Notes: generated by a model from the letters alone, not told the origin. DNA of 64,000 bases from CAZPXZ01 sp965221505 (GCA_965221505.1 CBDCSI010000001.1:124001-188000), one strand, 5' to 3'. Positions 10,780 through 20,604 are shown, numbered from the stretch's first letter. Program-made: numbers and translations.

Positions 10780-11835
10780 TCAGTCGGGTTTCCAGTTCTG
10801 GCTCGATGGTCGCTCCGCCTCCGGGCTGTCTCCCCCAATGCAGCGCGTCAACAGACCTGGCGCCACGTTTCCTCCGGTTACCACCACGATCGCCGGGTCG
10901 CTGATCCCGGCGCCGCCGCCGATCGCGGCGGCGAGTCCCGCGGCGCCGCTCGGCTCGACGGCGAGCCGGAGCGTGCGGAACGCCGTTGCGACGGCGTGAA
11001 GGATCGCGCTCTCCCCGACCGCGAGCCCCGCGCCGAACCGGTCCCGGCCCACCTTCCAGGTGAGGCTGCCGGGCGTCTCGCACAGCAAGCCGTCGCAGAT
11101 CGAGGTCGCGCCGCGCGCGTTCGAGCGCCGCTCGCCCGCTTCGAGCGAGCGGGCCCAGTCGTCCAGGCCGGCCGGTTCCACGGTTCGCACCCGCAGTCCG
11201 GGCGCTTCCTCCGCCAGCGCGAGGGCGCAGCCGGCCGCGAGGCCGCCGCCGGAACACGGAACCAGGACGTCCGCCGTCGAGACGCCGAGCCGGAGCGCGT
11301 CCGCGGCGATCTCGAGGCCGACGGTCCCCTGTCCGGCGATGACGAACGGGTCGTCGTAGGGGCGCACGAACAGGGCGCCCGACTCCCGGAGCAGCCGGCT
11401 GGCGACGCGCTCGCTGGTCTCGTCCGACCGCCGGTAGGTCGCGATTTCCGCCCCGTAGGCTCTCGTCCCCTCGAGCTTGGGCGCCGGCGCGTCGTCCGGC
11501 ATCACGATCGTGGCGCGGCAGTCCAGCAGCATGGCGGCGCGGGCGACGCCCTGGGCATGGTTGCCGGAGCTGACCGACAGGACCCCGCGCTCGGCCGCCT
11601 CCCGCGCGTGGGCGCGGAGGTGGTTCCAGGCGCCCCGGAACTTGAACGTGCCGCAATGCTGGAGGCATTCGGCCTTGACGAGGATCCGGCGCCCGGCTTC
11701 CCGGTTGAGGCGGCGCGATTCCAGGAGCGGAGTCCGCCGGGCGACGCCGTTGAGGCGCCGGCACGCTTCCAGCAAGCTCGAAAAGGGCGGCGGCAGCGTG
11801 CCTTCGGGGGCGGCCTCCGTCGCCTGGAGCGTCAT
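10780..11835 (-). CDS. Threonine/serine dehydratase-like PLP enzyme
   Basis: A 351-residue fold-type II PLP enzyme. The Schiff-base lysine lies in HCGTFKFRGAWN, SSGNHAQGVARAA is the substrate loop, and VPCSGGGLAAGCALA binds the cofactor phosphate; VVTGGNV near the C-terminus is also conserved. There is no C-terminal ACT regulatory domain, so it is a catabolic-type dehydratase or serine racemase-like enzyme rather than biosynthetic IlvA. It overlaps the haloacid dehalogenase gene by ATGA and shares an operon with a dimethylglycine-dehydrogenase-like gene, suggesting amine or amino-acid breakdown. Substrate is not determinable from sequence alone. Confidence 0.85.
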   Translation of the reverse strand: MTLQATEAAPEGTLPPPFSSLLEACRRLNGVARRTPLLESRRLNREAGRRILVKAECLQHCGTFKFRGAWNHLRAHAREAAERGVLSVSSGNHAQGVARAAMLLDCRATIVMPDDAPAPKLEGTRAYGAEIATYRRSDETSERVASRLLRESGALFVRPYDDPFVIAGQGTVGLEIAADALRLGVSTADVLVPCSGGGLAAGCALALAEEAPGLRVRTVEPAGLDDWARSLEAGERRSNARGATSICDGLLCETPGSLTWKVGRDRFGAGLAVGESAILHAVATAFRTLRLAVEPSGAAGLAAAIGGGAGISDPAIVVVTGGNVAPGLLTRCIGGDSPEAERPSSQNWKPD

Positions 11836-12572
11836 GACGCGGCGCCGGATCGCATCGCGCCGACCGCCTCCGGGACGCCTGCGAGGCCCGAGACCTCGGT
11901 CTCGGGACGCCAGGCGAGCCGCTCGGGCGGAGTCCGGTCGCGATTGACCCATACGGCGCGAAAGCCGAAGCCCTGGGCCGAGGCCGCGTCCCAACCGTTG
12001 GCGGAGACGAACGCCACCGCCTCCGCCGGGCGCTCGAACCGGTCGCAGGCCAGTCGGTACACCGTGCGGTGCGGCTTGAACGTTCGTACCGAATCGGCGC
12101 AGAGGACGTCGTCGATCAGCGATTCGATCCCGGCGCTGCGGATCGCCGCGTCCAGCATGCCCGGAGACGCGTTCGAGAGGATCGCGACCGGAAGGCCGCG
12201 GCTTCGAATCCGGCGGAGGCAGTCCGCAGCGTCGCCGTAGGCGGGGAGCTCCCAATAGAGGTCCAGGAGGCGCCGCCGAAGCGCGTCGTCGCCCTCCAGC
12301 CCCTCGTTCTCCAGCGCCCAGTCCAGCGCGTCCTGGGTGACCCCCCAGAAATCGCGATACGCGCCGGTAATGGAGCGGAGCCAGGCGTATTCCAGTTGTC
12401 GGACGCGCCAGGCGGCGGCGATCCGCGGCCAGCGCTCCCGAAGGACCTCGCGTTCGGGCTCCGCCGCGGCCTGCCGGGCGGCCGACGCGACGTCGAAGAG
12501 GGTGCCGTAGGCGTCGAAGACGACGGCCTCGACGGCGCGCCCCGTTCCCGATCGCGCGTCCCGTTCAGCCAT
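11832..12572 (-). CDS. Haloacid dehalogenase type II (L-2-haloacid dehalogenase-like)
   Basis: The 246-residue protein is a HAD-superfamily hydrolase. The nucleophile Asp is in VVFDAYGTLFDVASAA, motif II Ser in ILSNASPGML, the motif III Lys in FKPHRTVYRLA, and motif IV is replaced by the dehalogenase-type FVSANGWDAASAQGFGFRAVWVNR. This combination marks the type II 2-haloacid dehalogenase branch, although many such proteins in catabolic operons have other substrates. It overlaps the downstream dehydratase by 4 bases and the upstream oxidoreductase by 8 bases. Confidence 0.85.
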   Translation of the reverse strand: MAERDARSGTGRAVEAVVFDAYGTLFDVASAARQAAAEPEREVLRERWPRIAAAWRVRQLEYAWLRSITGAYRDFWGVTQDALDWALENEGLEGDDALRRRLLDLYWELPAYGDAADCLRRIRSRGLPVAILSNASPGMLDAAIRSAGIESLIDDVLCADSVRTFKPHRTVYRLACDRFERPAEAVAFVSANGWDAASAQGFGFRAVWVNRDRTPPERLAWRPETEVSGLAGVPEAVGAMRSGAAS

Positions 12573-15042
12573 CGGCCCGAATCCTCTCGTTCGCGGGATC
12601 GTAGGGCGAGTCGGCGACCACTTGCGCGGGCCAGAGCCGGTTCAGCATCCGCACCTGGAGGCGGGTGTCGGGCGCGGCCAGGTCCGGCGCGACGTATCCG
12701 ATTCCGATCTGCTTGCCGAAGACGACGGACCAGCCGCCGGAGGTGAGGCGTCCGGCGAGCGCCCCCCGGTCGTCGAGGAGCGCTTCCCGGCCCCAGGGAT
12801 CGGCGTCCGGCGGCCCGTCGATCAGGAGGGTGACGCAGCGGCTGCGGATCCCGGTCTCCCGCATCGCCTCCTTGCCGCGAAACGGCTTCGAGAGGTCGAC
12901 GAAGCGGTCCAGTCCCGATTCCAGCGGCGTGGCGTCGCGCCCGAGGTCGCTGCCGAAGGCGCGGTAGGACTTTTCCTGGCGAAGCCAGTTCTGCGCGCGC
13001 GCCCCGCAGAAGGCTAGCCCGAGGGACTCGCCGGCCTCGGCCAGGCGGTCGAAGAGGTAGTTCTGCATCTCGACGGGATGGTGAAGCTCCCAGCCGAGTT
13101 CGCCCGTATAGGCGATTCGCACCGCGAGGACCGGGCACATGCCGATCTCCATGCGCCGGGCGGAGAGCCAGGGAAACGCGCGGTTGGAGAACGCCGCCTC
13201 CGGATCGGGCGCGTGGACCGCGCGCTTCAGGAGCTCCCTGGAGCGCGGGCCGGCGAGCGCGAACGCGCCGTGACGGGCGGTCGTGTCCTCGATCTCGATG
13301 CGGCCGAATTCCGGCTCGGCCTTCGCCGCCTGCCGGCGGAGGAAGTCGTGGTCGTAGGCGTGCGCGGCGCCGGAGGTGATCAGCGTGAAGTCGTCCCCAC
13401 CGGTGCGCAGGACGGTGAATTCGGTGCGGACGGTGCCGGCCTCGGTCAGGGCGTAGGACAGGCCGATCCGTCCCGGGGACGGCAGCCGGTTGCAGGTGAG
13501 CCAGTCCAGGAACCCGGTCGCCCCGGCGCCCCGAACGCGATGCTCGGCGAAGGCGGTGGCGTCGATCAGGCCGACCCCTTCGCGCACCGCGCGGGCTTCG
13601 CGCTCGGCGAACTTCCACCAGCTTCCGCGCCGGAAGGAGCGGGACGCGCGGTCGTCGAAGCCCGGCTCGTCGGCGAAGTAGTTCGGCCGCTCGAAGCCGT
13701 TCGACTGCCCGAACGCGGCGCCCCGGGCGCGCATCCGCTCGTAGCAGGGCGCCGTCCTCAGCGGTCGGCAGGCTTCCCGCTCCTCGTCCGGGTGATGCGG
13801 GACGTAGACGTGGGCGTAGGCCTCCTCGTTTTTCCGCGCGGCGTACGCCCGCGTCATCCAGTCGCCGAAGCGCCGCGGATCCAGCGACCACATGTCGATC
13901 TCGGCTTCGCCCTCGACCATGCGCTGGGCGAGGTAGTAGCCGGCGCCGCCGGCTGCGGTGATGCCGAAGGAGAACCCCTCCGCCAGCCAGAAATTGTCGG
14001 CGCCCGGCGCCGGTCCGAGCAGCGGATTGCCGTCGGGCGTGTAGCAAATCGGACCGTTGTAGACTTCCTTGACGCCGCCCTGCTCGAAGCAGGGGATGCG
14101 GCGTACGCCGGAGAGGAGCTCCGTCTCGATGCGGTCGAGATCCGGCGGCAAGAGGTCGGCGAGGAAGTTCTCCGGCACTCCCCAGGTTCCCCAGGCGGGC
14201 GCGGTCGCCTCGTAGGGTCCGAGAATCCAGCCGCCGCGCTCCTCGCGGACGTACCACTTCGCGTCGGCGTCGCGGAGAACCGGATGCTCCGGGTTTCCGG
14301 CGCGCCGCCACTCGATCAGCGGGGGGCTTTCGTCGGTGACCACGTACTGGTGTTCCACCGGAATGGCGGGAATGCAGGTTCCGATCGCCTCGCCGGTGGC
14401 CTGGGCGTGGTTGCCGGTCGCCGTGACGACGTGCTCCGCCCGGATCGAGAACGGTTCGCCGGTCTTCCGGTCCCGGCCGGTCGCCTGCCACTCGCCGCCG
14501 GGCAGGCGCTCGTAGGATTCGACGTGCTTCTGGCGGTGGATCGCCACGCCGCGCTTGCGGGCGGCGGCGGCCGTTGCCTGGGTGACGTCGGCGGGGTTTA
14601 CGTAGCCGTCGGTGGGGTGGAACAGGGCGCCGACGAGGCCGTCCGCGTCGACCAGCGGCCAGCGTTCGCGGATGTCGTTCGGGGTCAGCCATTCGAACGG
14701 GACGCCGACGGTTTCCGCGGTGCTCGCGTATAGCGCGAACTCGTCCATCCGGTCCTGCGACTGCGCCATCCGGAGGTTGCCGACGATGCGCAAGCCGGGG
14801 TCGAGCCCCGCCTCTTCGCCGATTTCCCCGTAGAAACGGACCGAGTAGTCGTGGATGTGGCTCACGGCGTAGGACATGTTGAAGAGCGGCAGGAGCCCGG
14901 CCGCGTGCCAGGTCGAACCCGCGGTCAGTTCGTCCCGCTCGAGAAGCGCGATGTCGGACCAGCCGGCGCGCGCGAGGTGGTAGGCGACGGAACACCCGAC
15001 GGCGCCTCCGCCTACGATCAGCACGCGTGCGGTCGTGTTCAT
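12565..15042 (-). CDS. FAD-dependent dimethylglycine/sarcosine dehydrogenase-like protein with GcvT domain
   Basis: This 825-residue enzyme has an N-terminal DAO-type FAD domain (VLIVGGGAVGCSVAYHLARAG, with STWHAAGLLP where the flavin is usually attached or bound) and a C-terminal half made of the FAO and GcvT aminomethyltransferase domains (GPRSRELLKRA, YTGELGWELHHPVEMQ). Members oxidise N-methyl groups of dimethylglycine or sarcosine and pass the one-carbon unit to tetrahydrofolate. The start is an ATG preceded by GGGGGA. It leads an operon with a haloacid dehalogenase and a PLP dehydratase. The exact substrate is an inference. Confidence 0.88.
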   Translation of the reverse strand: MNTTARVLIVGGGAVGCSVAYHLARAGWSDIALLERDELTAGSTWHAAGLLPLFNMSYAVSHIHDYSVRFYGEIGEEAGLDPGLRIVGNLRMAQSQDRMDEFALYASTAETVGVPFEWLTPNDIRERWPLVDADGLVGALFHPTDGYVNPADVTQATAAAARKRGVAIHRQKHVESYERLPGGEWQATGRDRKTGEPFSIRAEHVVTATGNHAQATGEAIGTCIPAIPVEHQYVVTDESPPLIEWRRAGNPEHPVLRDADAKWYVREERGGWILGPYEATAPAWGTWGVPENFLADLLPPDLDRIETELLSGVRRIPCFEQGGVKEVYNGPICYTPDGNPLLGPAPGADNFWLAEGFSFGITAAGGAGYYLAQRMVEGEAEIDMWSLDPRRFGDWMTRAYAARKNEEAYAHVYVPHHPDEEREACRPLRTAPCYERMRARGAAFGQSNGFERPNYFADEPGFDDRASRSFRRGSWWKFAEREARAVREGVGLIDATAFAEHRVRGAGATGFLDWLTCNRLPSPGRIGLSYALTEAGTVRTEFTVLRTGGDDFTLITSGAAHAYDHDFLRRQAAKAEPEFGRIEIEDTTARHGAFALAGPRSRELLKRAVHAPDPEAAFSNRAFPWLSARRMEIGMCPVLAVRIAYTGELGWELHHPVEMQNYLFDRLAEAGESLGLAFCGARAQNWLRQEKSYRAFGSDLGRDATPLESGLDRFVDLSKPFRGKEAMRETGIRSRCVTLLIDGPPDADPWGREALLDDRGALAGRLTSGGWSVVFGKQIGIGYVAPDLAAPDTRLQVRMLNRLWPAQVVADSPYDPANERIRADG

Positions 15043-16192
15043 GGAGTCCCCCCTGCGTTGCGCAGCGCGGTGTCCGTCCTGTCCGCTGGGATGATGTACG
15101 CCGGGAAGCTCGATCCCGAGGCTTGACGTATGCACAAGGGAATACAACGCGAAACGGGGATTTGCAAGCCGCCCGTCGCTGCCGCGGCTACGGCGTCGGA
15201 CAGCCCGCGGAAACGCCCGGTACGAATTGGACGCGCGGGGCCGGACGCAGCGGGCCGGACGCAGCGGGCCGGGCGTGCCGGCCGGAGGCGGGTGACGCGC
15301 GGCGTCCGACGGCGATTGCGACGCGTTTGCGGCGCCGGGTCGCGATCGGGCGACGGGGCGCGTCTGCGTCGCGAGATCGGGACGCGGGCAAGCGGAAGCC
15401 CGCGGCGACCTGCAACCGTGCGGGGAGGACGGAGCTCGCGATTCCGGCTGACGCCATCGGAAACCGGCGATCGGCGCGGAAGGCGCGCGGACCGCCCGCT
15501 CCGTCTCCCGGGTCGAGAACGGGAGGCTTCCGTCGACCTGCGGGCAACACCCGCTCCGTCCGGACTCTCCGGACCCGGGGCGGAGCGTCCCTGGTTCGAC
15601 GGATTCCGTCGGCAGACGAGGGCGCGACGAGATCGTGCAGCGGGAGAGCGGGCGAATTCGGTCCTGCGAGCCGTTCCTGCGGAGCCGGAGGACGGGGCGC
15701 GCTGCGGGAGAGGGAGGCCCTGTCACCGGTCCGGCCCGGTTCCGCAACGAGCGACGGAACGGATCGTCGGATTCGCGACCGGGTGGGGGCGTGAGCGACG
15801 AAGATCGTGCGGGCCAGGTCATGCGACCGGGACTACGGAGCGTGCGCATCCGGCGTGGAGCGCACGTTCGCCCGGCCGCTCTGCAGGTTCGCCCGGCCGC
15901 TCCGGACGGGTACGTCGCCGGAGTTGCTGTTGTCGACAAACGGAGACGGGCGCTCTCGTCGCGGGCAACGCCCGCTTCGCGGAAACGTCGGAGCGTCCAC
16001 GGCGGCGGCGCCTTGTCGTCGGCACGGATCGTATACGGCCTCAGGCGCGAGCCGACCGAATTGCGACGGGTTCGCCCTGCGACGGTCCCGGTCGCCTTGT
16101 CGAGCGGAGACGCCGAGAATCGCGTTGCTGCCCGAAAGGCGCGAACTTCGGCGCTTGCCGTTTAGAAAGGGACGGATGTCGAAAGGACTCCG
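15043..16192. other. Gene-poor GC-rich stretch with short tandem repeats
   Basis: No protein family is recognisable on either strand. Long frames exist but are Arg-rich and have no initiation signals, as expected by chance at this GC content. Two short tandem repeats are visible: a 14-base unit (GGGCCGGACGCAGC) twice and a partial third copy at 15238-15275, and a 16-base unit repeated at 15866-15881 and 15887-15902. The stretch separates the catabolic operon from the accessory region and may be eroded DNA. Confidence 0.5.
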
Positions 16193-17317
16193 TCAGCGCG
16201 TCTGCCGCTTCTCGCGAACGCGCCGGTGAACGGTTGTCGCGGTCTCCCGCATGTCTTCCGCGATGTCGAGAATCGATCTGTCCTGACCGTCATAGCTTCG
16301 AAGCAGCCCGACGGCCGTCCGCAAGTTGTCCCGAGCGACGACGAGAGACGCGGCAAGCTCCCGATCCTCGGCCCGGACGCTCTTGTGGGCCAGGTAGAGA
16401 CTGCCCGTCTCGTCCAGTACGCGAACGCTCCGTGGGTGCGCCAATACCTCTCCCAGGCGCTCGATGTCCGGGTTTTGAGAGCCGATTACGGAACGCGTGC
16501 CGTCCGGCGCGGAACCGAAAATCCAGACGAGCGCCTTGCGAAGCTCGTCGAAACGCTCCTTCGGCACCGGATCCGGCGTCGGGTTGCGCGTCCGACCGGG
16601 GCGCAGTCCCAGATAGTCCATGAATTCCGAGCGCGACAGCGCGACGTAGAGGCGGGAGAAACCGAACTGCCGCGTGGCGCGATCCTCGATGTCGTACAAT
16701 CCCTCGCGTTTTGCCTGGTCCAGGACGTGAATCGCCGTCACCATTCGCTTGAGGGTGTCGAACTTGTCGCCGATCGCGTCGGAGACAGCGGCGAGGTCGA
16801 GGCTCGTGCCGCGCCCGGAGCGATACCACTCCGCAGCGAAACGCGACTTCGCGTACGCGTTCCACTTCGCCGCTCCGTTGATATGCTTGAAGCCGATGAA
16901 GGAGCGGGCGTCCTCGCGCGAGGCCACGGGGTAGACGGTGACCGAATCGAGCGTATTCCGTCTGGCCGGGTCCATGGGTGGGACAGGCAGGTGCAGTCCC
17001 TCGGAGTCCCGTATGCGGTCGACCAGCTCCGGATCGCGAAGCAGTCGAACGGCGGCGAGCCGCCGATTGCCTTCGAGCACGGTCAGGTCCCCGTTCGCCC
17101 CGGTGTCTTCGGCGTCGACTGTCGCGACCAACGGCTCAATGTCCATGTAGCCGTTGGCCGAGATCGAGAGAAGCAATTCTTCGAGGTCGTATCTTCGATA
17201 AAGCCTCGCTACGAGCGCCTCGTCGGACGTCGCTTCGTCTTCGCCGACCAGTCTGGGACTTCGGCGATCCAGCCGCAGGCGCTCGACCGGCATCCTCTCG
17301 GGAGTCTCGAATTTCAT
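16193..17317 (-). CDS. ParB N-terminal-domain protein, function unknown
   Basis: A 374-residue protein with a ParB/sulfiredoxin-type domain in its first half; the signature is LTVLEGNRRLAAVRLLRDP near residue 95, preceded by the pattern in which a short motif (ELLLSISANGYMDIEPL) leads into the fold. A helical middle section (AAVSDAIGDKFDTLKRMV) may be a helix-turn-helix. The start at 17317 has the strong site GGAGGGGAG upstream. It is not in a parAB operon, so chromosome partitioning is unlikely; such stand-alone ParB-domain proteins occur in mobile and defence regions as DNA-binding or nuclease proteins. It stands alone on its strand. Confidence 0.65.
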   Translation of the reverse strand: MKFETPERMPVERLRLDRRSPRLVGEDEATSDEALVARLYRRYDLEELLLSISANGYMDIEPLVATVDAEDTGANGDLTVLEGNRRLAAVRLLRDPELVDRIRDSEGLHLPVPPMDPARRNTLDSVTVYPVASREDARSFIGFKHINGAAKWNAYAKSRFAAEWYRSGRGTSLDLAAVSDAIGDKFDTLKRMVTAIHVLDQAKREGLYDIEDRATRQFGFSRLYVALSRSEFMDYLGLRPGRTRNPTPDPVPKERFDELRKALVWIFGSAPDGTRSVIGSQNPDIERLGEVLAHPRSVRVLDETGSLYLAHKSVRAEDRELAASLVVARDNLRTAVGLLRSYDGQDRSILDIAEDMRETATTVHRRVREKRQTR

Positions 17318-17792
17318 GGGTACCGCTCCCCTCCTGCCACGGAGTCGGACAGCGAGGACCGCGAACGGGCTGCTGTCCCCACGTCGACGGCGACACGCCT
17401 TCACGATACTCCACTGCGGCCCCTTACGGACACCGGGAGAGCGGCCCGATGCGTTGCCGAGGGTTCCGGCCTATACGCCTCGCGAATAGCCGGCCTGCCC
17501 TCATGCCGCGAAGCGAACCGGTTGACGGGAGCTACGCCCCGGCGCGGCGCGGCGCGTCGGCGACGATTCGGGAACGGAACCGGAAGCGCGGAACCGGACG
17601 GTCGCGTCTTGTCTGAATCGGAATGGCAAGGCAGGATGGAAACTGCCGGAGACGCCGGCCGGGGACGCGTTGCGGCGGCCGGCGAACGCGGCGCCCGGGG
17701 GAATCGGACACGCGGTGCGCTGGCGTGGCGACCGCGGAATTCGGGCCAGGGAGAGCGGTCGGCCAACGGGAAGAATGCGGGGAGGACGCGGC
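17318..17792. other. Divergent intergenic region, nothing recognised
   Basis: About 475 bases between the divergently transcribed ParB-domain and EVE genes. No protein, RNA or clear repeat was seen. It must hold the promoters of both genes, but no convincing -35/-10 pair stands out. Confidence 0.5.
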
Positions 17793-18212
17793 ATGCGGTA
17801 CTGGTTGATGAAGTCGGAACCCGGCGCATGGTCCTGGGAGGATCAGGTCGCCGAGGGGACGGAGGGCACCGAGTGGGACGGCGTTCGGAACTATCAGGCC
17901 CGCAACATGATGCGGGAGATGCAGGTGGGCGATCGGGCGTTCTTCTATCATTCCGTCGGCGAGAAGCGCATCGTCGGAATCGTCGAGGTTTGCGGCGCGA
18001 TCCATCCCGATTCCACCGATACGACCGGCAAGTGGGAATGCGTCGACGTCCGCGCCGTGAGCGAACTGCCGAATCCGGTCGCGCTCGCCGATATCCGTGC
18101 CGAACCCGAACTGGCGGAGATGACGCTGGTCAAGAACTCCCGGCTCTCGGTGCAGCCCGTCACCGAGGAAGAATGGCGTCGGGTCTGCGAGATGGGTGGC
18201 GTGTCGGGGTAG
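17793..18212 (+). CDS. EVE domain-containing protein
   Basis: The 139-residue protein is a complete EVE domain: it begins MRYWLMKSEPGAWSWEDQV and has WDGVRNYQARNMMREM, GDRAFFYHSVGEK, IVGIVEV and WECVDVRAV. These form the pocket that in PUA-like EVE and YTH folds holds a modified base. Stand-alone EVE proteins are common in alphaproteobacteria, and EVE domains are also used in modification-dependent restriction. An excellent ribosome site (GGGGAGGA) precedes the ATG. Its ligand and role are unknown. Confidence 0.85.
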   Translation: MRYWLMKSEPGAWSWEDQVAEGTEGTEWDGVRNYQARNMMREMQVGDRAFFYHSVGEKRIVGIVEVCGAIHPDSTDTTGKWECVDVRAVSELPNPVALADIRAEPELAEMTLVKNSRLSVQPVTEEEWRRVCEMGGVSG

Positions 18213-18440
18213 CGGGCGCGGGCTGCCGGGAGAGACCAGGCGTTCCGCGAGGCTCGCTCGTTTCGGCATCGACCGGGCGACGTCGGCACGCCGGCTCCTG
18301 AGCTCGCAGTTTGCCGCTCGACAGCCGGAGGGGGAACGGGTCGCTGACGTTCGTTGCCGCGCTCGGCTCCTCAGGTGGCGTCGTGCCGGCCCGCCGAGAC
18401 CGTCCGCACGCCTCCGATCGGTCTCTTCGACCGGCTGGGA

Positions 18441-18803
18441 CTACGCGCGGCAGAGAACCCTTGCCGAACCCAGTATCTCGTTTCGGCGCAACGAATTCTG
18501 GCTGGCCTCCACGCCCCGGCGACTCGAGAGATCGACCTTTCGCCCGAATATGGAGCCGAGTTCGTCCTCCATCTCGTCGAGGTCGAAGAGAGAGGTATTC
18601 GCGTCGTCGCTGAAGCGAACCAGCACGTCGATGTCGCTGTCCGGCCCGAAGTCGTCTCGCAGAACCGACCCGAAGAGACACAGCTCGCGAACGCTCCAAC
18701 GATCGCAGAACGCCTCGATTGCGGGAACGGCCGCAGCGATGATCGATCGCGCGCGCTCGTCGGGAACGGCAAGGTCCGGCATTTTCCGTTCCGATGCGCT
18801 CAT
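18441..18803 (-). CDS. MNT-type minimal nucleotidyltransferase
   Basis: A 120-residue protein with the polymerase-beta nucleotidyltransferase core ELCLFGSVLRDDFGPDSDID followed by VLVRF: the Gly-Ser and the two metal-binding Asp residues (SDID) are intact. The family usually acts as MntA antitoxin, adenylylating a partner HEPN (HEPT) toxin. No HEPT gene is seen on either side, so this is either an orphan or its partner has been lost. It lies 250 bases from the IS-rich region. Confidence 0.75.
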   Translation of the reverse strand: MSASERKMPDLAVPDERARSIIAAAVPAIEAFCDRWSVRELCLFGSVLRDDFGPDSDIDVLVRFSDDANTSLFDLDEMEDELGSIFGRKVDLSSRRGVEASQNSLRRNEILGSARVLCRA

Positions 18804-19133
18804 CGCCAGTGCCCCGCAATCTCGTCACGCGTCACACCCGTGCCTCCCGCGGCTTCGACGGGGGTTAGGCAATGCCTTCCCGTTCCGGCTGCAGCCGAAG
18901 TCCGCCGCCACCGGCCTCGGACCGGGGTGCTCGGCTAACGCCGCCACCGCTGGCCGTGGGTGTGCCGAAGCGGGTTGCTCACACGCCAATCTAGCCGGTT
19001 CGGGAATCGCGCACCGGACGGGCGCTCGAACCGCGATTCTCCACTCTCGGATTCAGAGGGTCGGGACGATGGCGGGAAGACGGATTCGGAGATCGCGTGG
19101 GTGTAAATTTTGTATGGAGTAATCCTGTTGCTT

Positions 19134-20601
19134 CTAGGGGTTGAGCCTGGCGACGCCGGAACGTTCGAACGGCTTCGGCATCATGCGTTTCAGAAGCGCG
19201 TTCCAGGCGGCGACGTAGCGTCCGGATTTCCACAGCGCGCGAAACGACAGCACAACAGGACCGAAGCCGTGATCTGCCCATCTCGTGCCGCCCCGCTTCA
19301 ATCGCTGTGCGACGATCACCTTTGCGGCGGACTCGACGACGCCGCTGCCGATCGGCAGGCCTCGAGCCCGGTATTCGGCGTAGCGCATGCGGGATTGTTG
19401 CTCCTGGAAGAAGCGGATGACACGCTTGATCGTCGCCGTGCCGGTTCCCTTGCGAGCCAGGTATTGGAGGGCCTTCAGGGTTCGAGCGATGCCGTCCGGG
19501 TGGTCTCGGAGGGTCGCCCGGAGCCTCTGGAAGTGATAGAGCGCCTTGGCGTCGCCCTCGCCGTATGCCGCGTCGACGGCATTTTTTCAAGTGTTCCATC
19601 GCGTGGAACGCATCGAAGATCTGCAGGGCATCGGGGAACGTGCTCGAAGCGTATCTCCAGTTGTCGGGCGCTCCGTCGGCGACGAAAGCCATTTCTGCGG
19701 TCGGATGACGCGATAGCGCGTGCCGAACCTCGGCCTCGAGGTCGCGTTTCATGGCGACCTTCTTCGATTCCGGCATGCGACCGAAATAGACGGTACGCAG
19801 CCGGTTTGGGCAGCCAGGCTCGTGCGCCTGGCCGTAGAGGGACACGGTGCCAACCGAGGCTTCGCGGTAGCCGGCCTCGCGTGCCTCGCCTCCCGTGTAC
19901 CAGAAGGAGTTGCGTGCACGCATGTTCACCATGACCCCGTCGATCGAGATCACGATCGCCGCGACGTCCTCTCGTTCCGCCACGTCGAGCGCCTCCTCGG
20001 ACTCTCTTCGTCGAACGTCGTTCAGCATCCCCTCTTCCAGTCGCGCGAACACGGGTGCCATCGCCCGCATCAGATTGTCCAGCGCGGTCGACGACGGACG
20101 CATCTCTCCGAGTTCCGCGAGCAACCGTTCCGTCTCCTGAACCGAGGCCAACGTCAACACCAGCGCCGCGCGGCGAGCCGCCAACGGCGTATAGAAGCCG
20201 TTCACTACCGGCATCCGTTCGTCCGCCGGAACCAGAGTTTCGCCGGACCGCCGCCGATAGCGCGTGCGTTCATAGGTCACAGGACCCAACGAGCAAAGGA
20301 TGGTCTTCTTCGCTCTCCCGGCACGGAAGTACCGAAGCCCGTCTCGCTCCAACCCACGAACGTCGACATCCGACGCCTCGAGCCCGACCCGCATCGCCTC
20401 GCAGCCGATGCGACCGACTTCGGCGTGGATGCACTCCTCGACTTGCTGCGAGGACAACTCACCGGACAAACCGGAAAGGACCGCATGGGCCAGTCCGTCC
20501 AGCGACGAGGTCAACACAGGCCGAAGCTGATCCCGAATCGTCTCCTCCAGCGCCGACCAGCGGGGACTGGACCGATCATGCGGAAACTGCAATAATGTCA
20601 T
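19134..20601 (-). pseudogene. ISKra4-family transposase, in two frames
   Basis: The first frame starts at 20601 (MTLLQFPHDRSS) and encodes the N-terminal and middle parts, including VISIDGVMVNMRARN and MAFVADGAPDNWRY with likely DDE catalytic Asp residues. At a run of six A (19587-19582 read on the minus strand), just after FDAFHAMEHLKK, homologous protein continues one frame over (AVDAAYGEGDAKALYHFQRL) and ends with RGLPIGSGVVESAAKV, which carries the last catalytic Glu. One base too many would explain it. Either this is a decayed gene, a sequencing error in the A run, or programmed frameshifting, which is known in some families of IS. Confidence 0.8.
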
Positions 20602-20604
20602 GAG

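Noticed and set aside
15130..16623. Long plus-strand frame of nearly 500 codons
   Set aside because: Very rich in Arg, Gly and Pro, no ribosome site, no family, and its right part lies opposite the ParB-domain gene. Such frames are expected by chance at this GC content.
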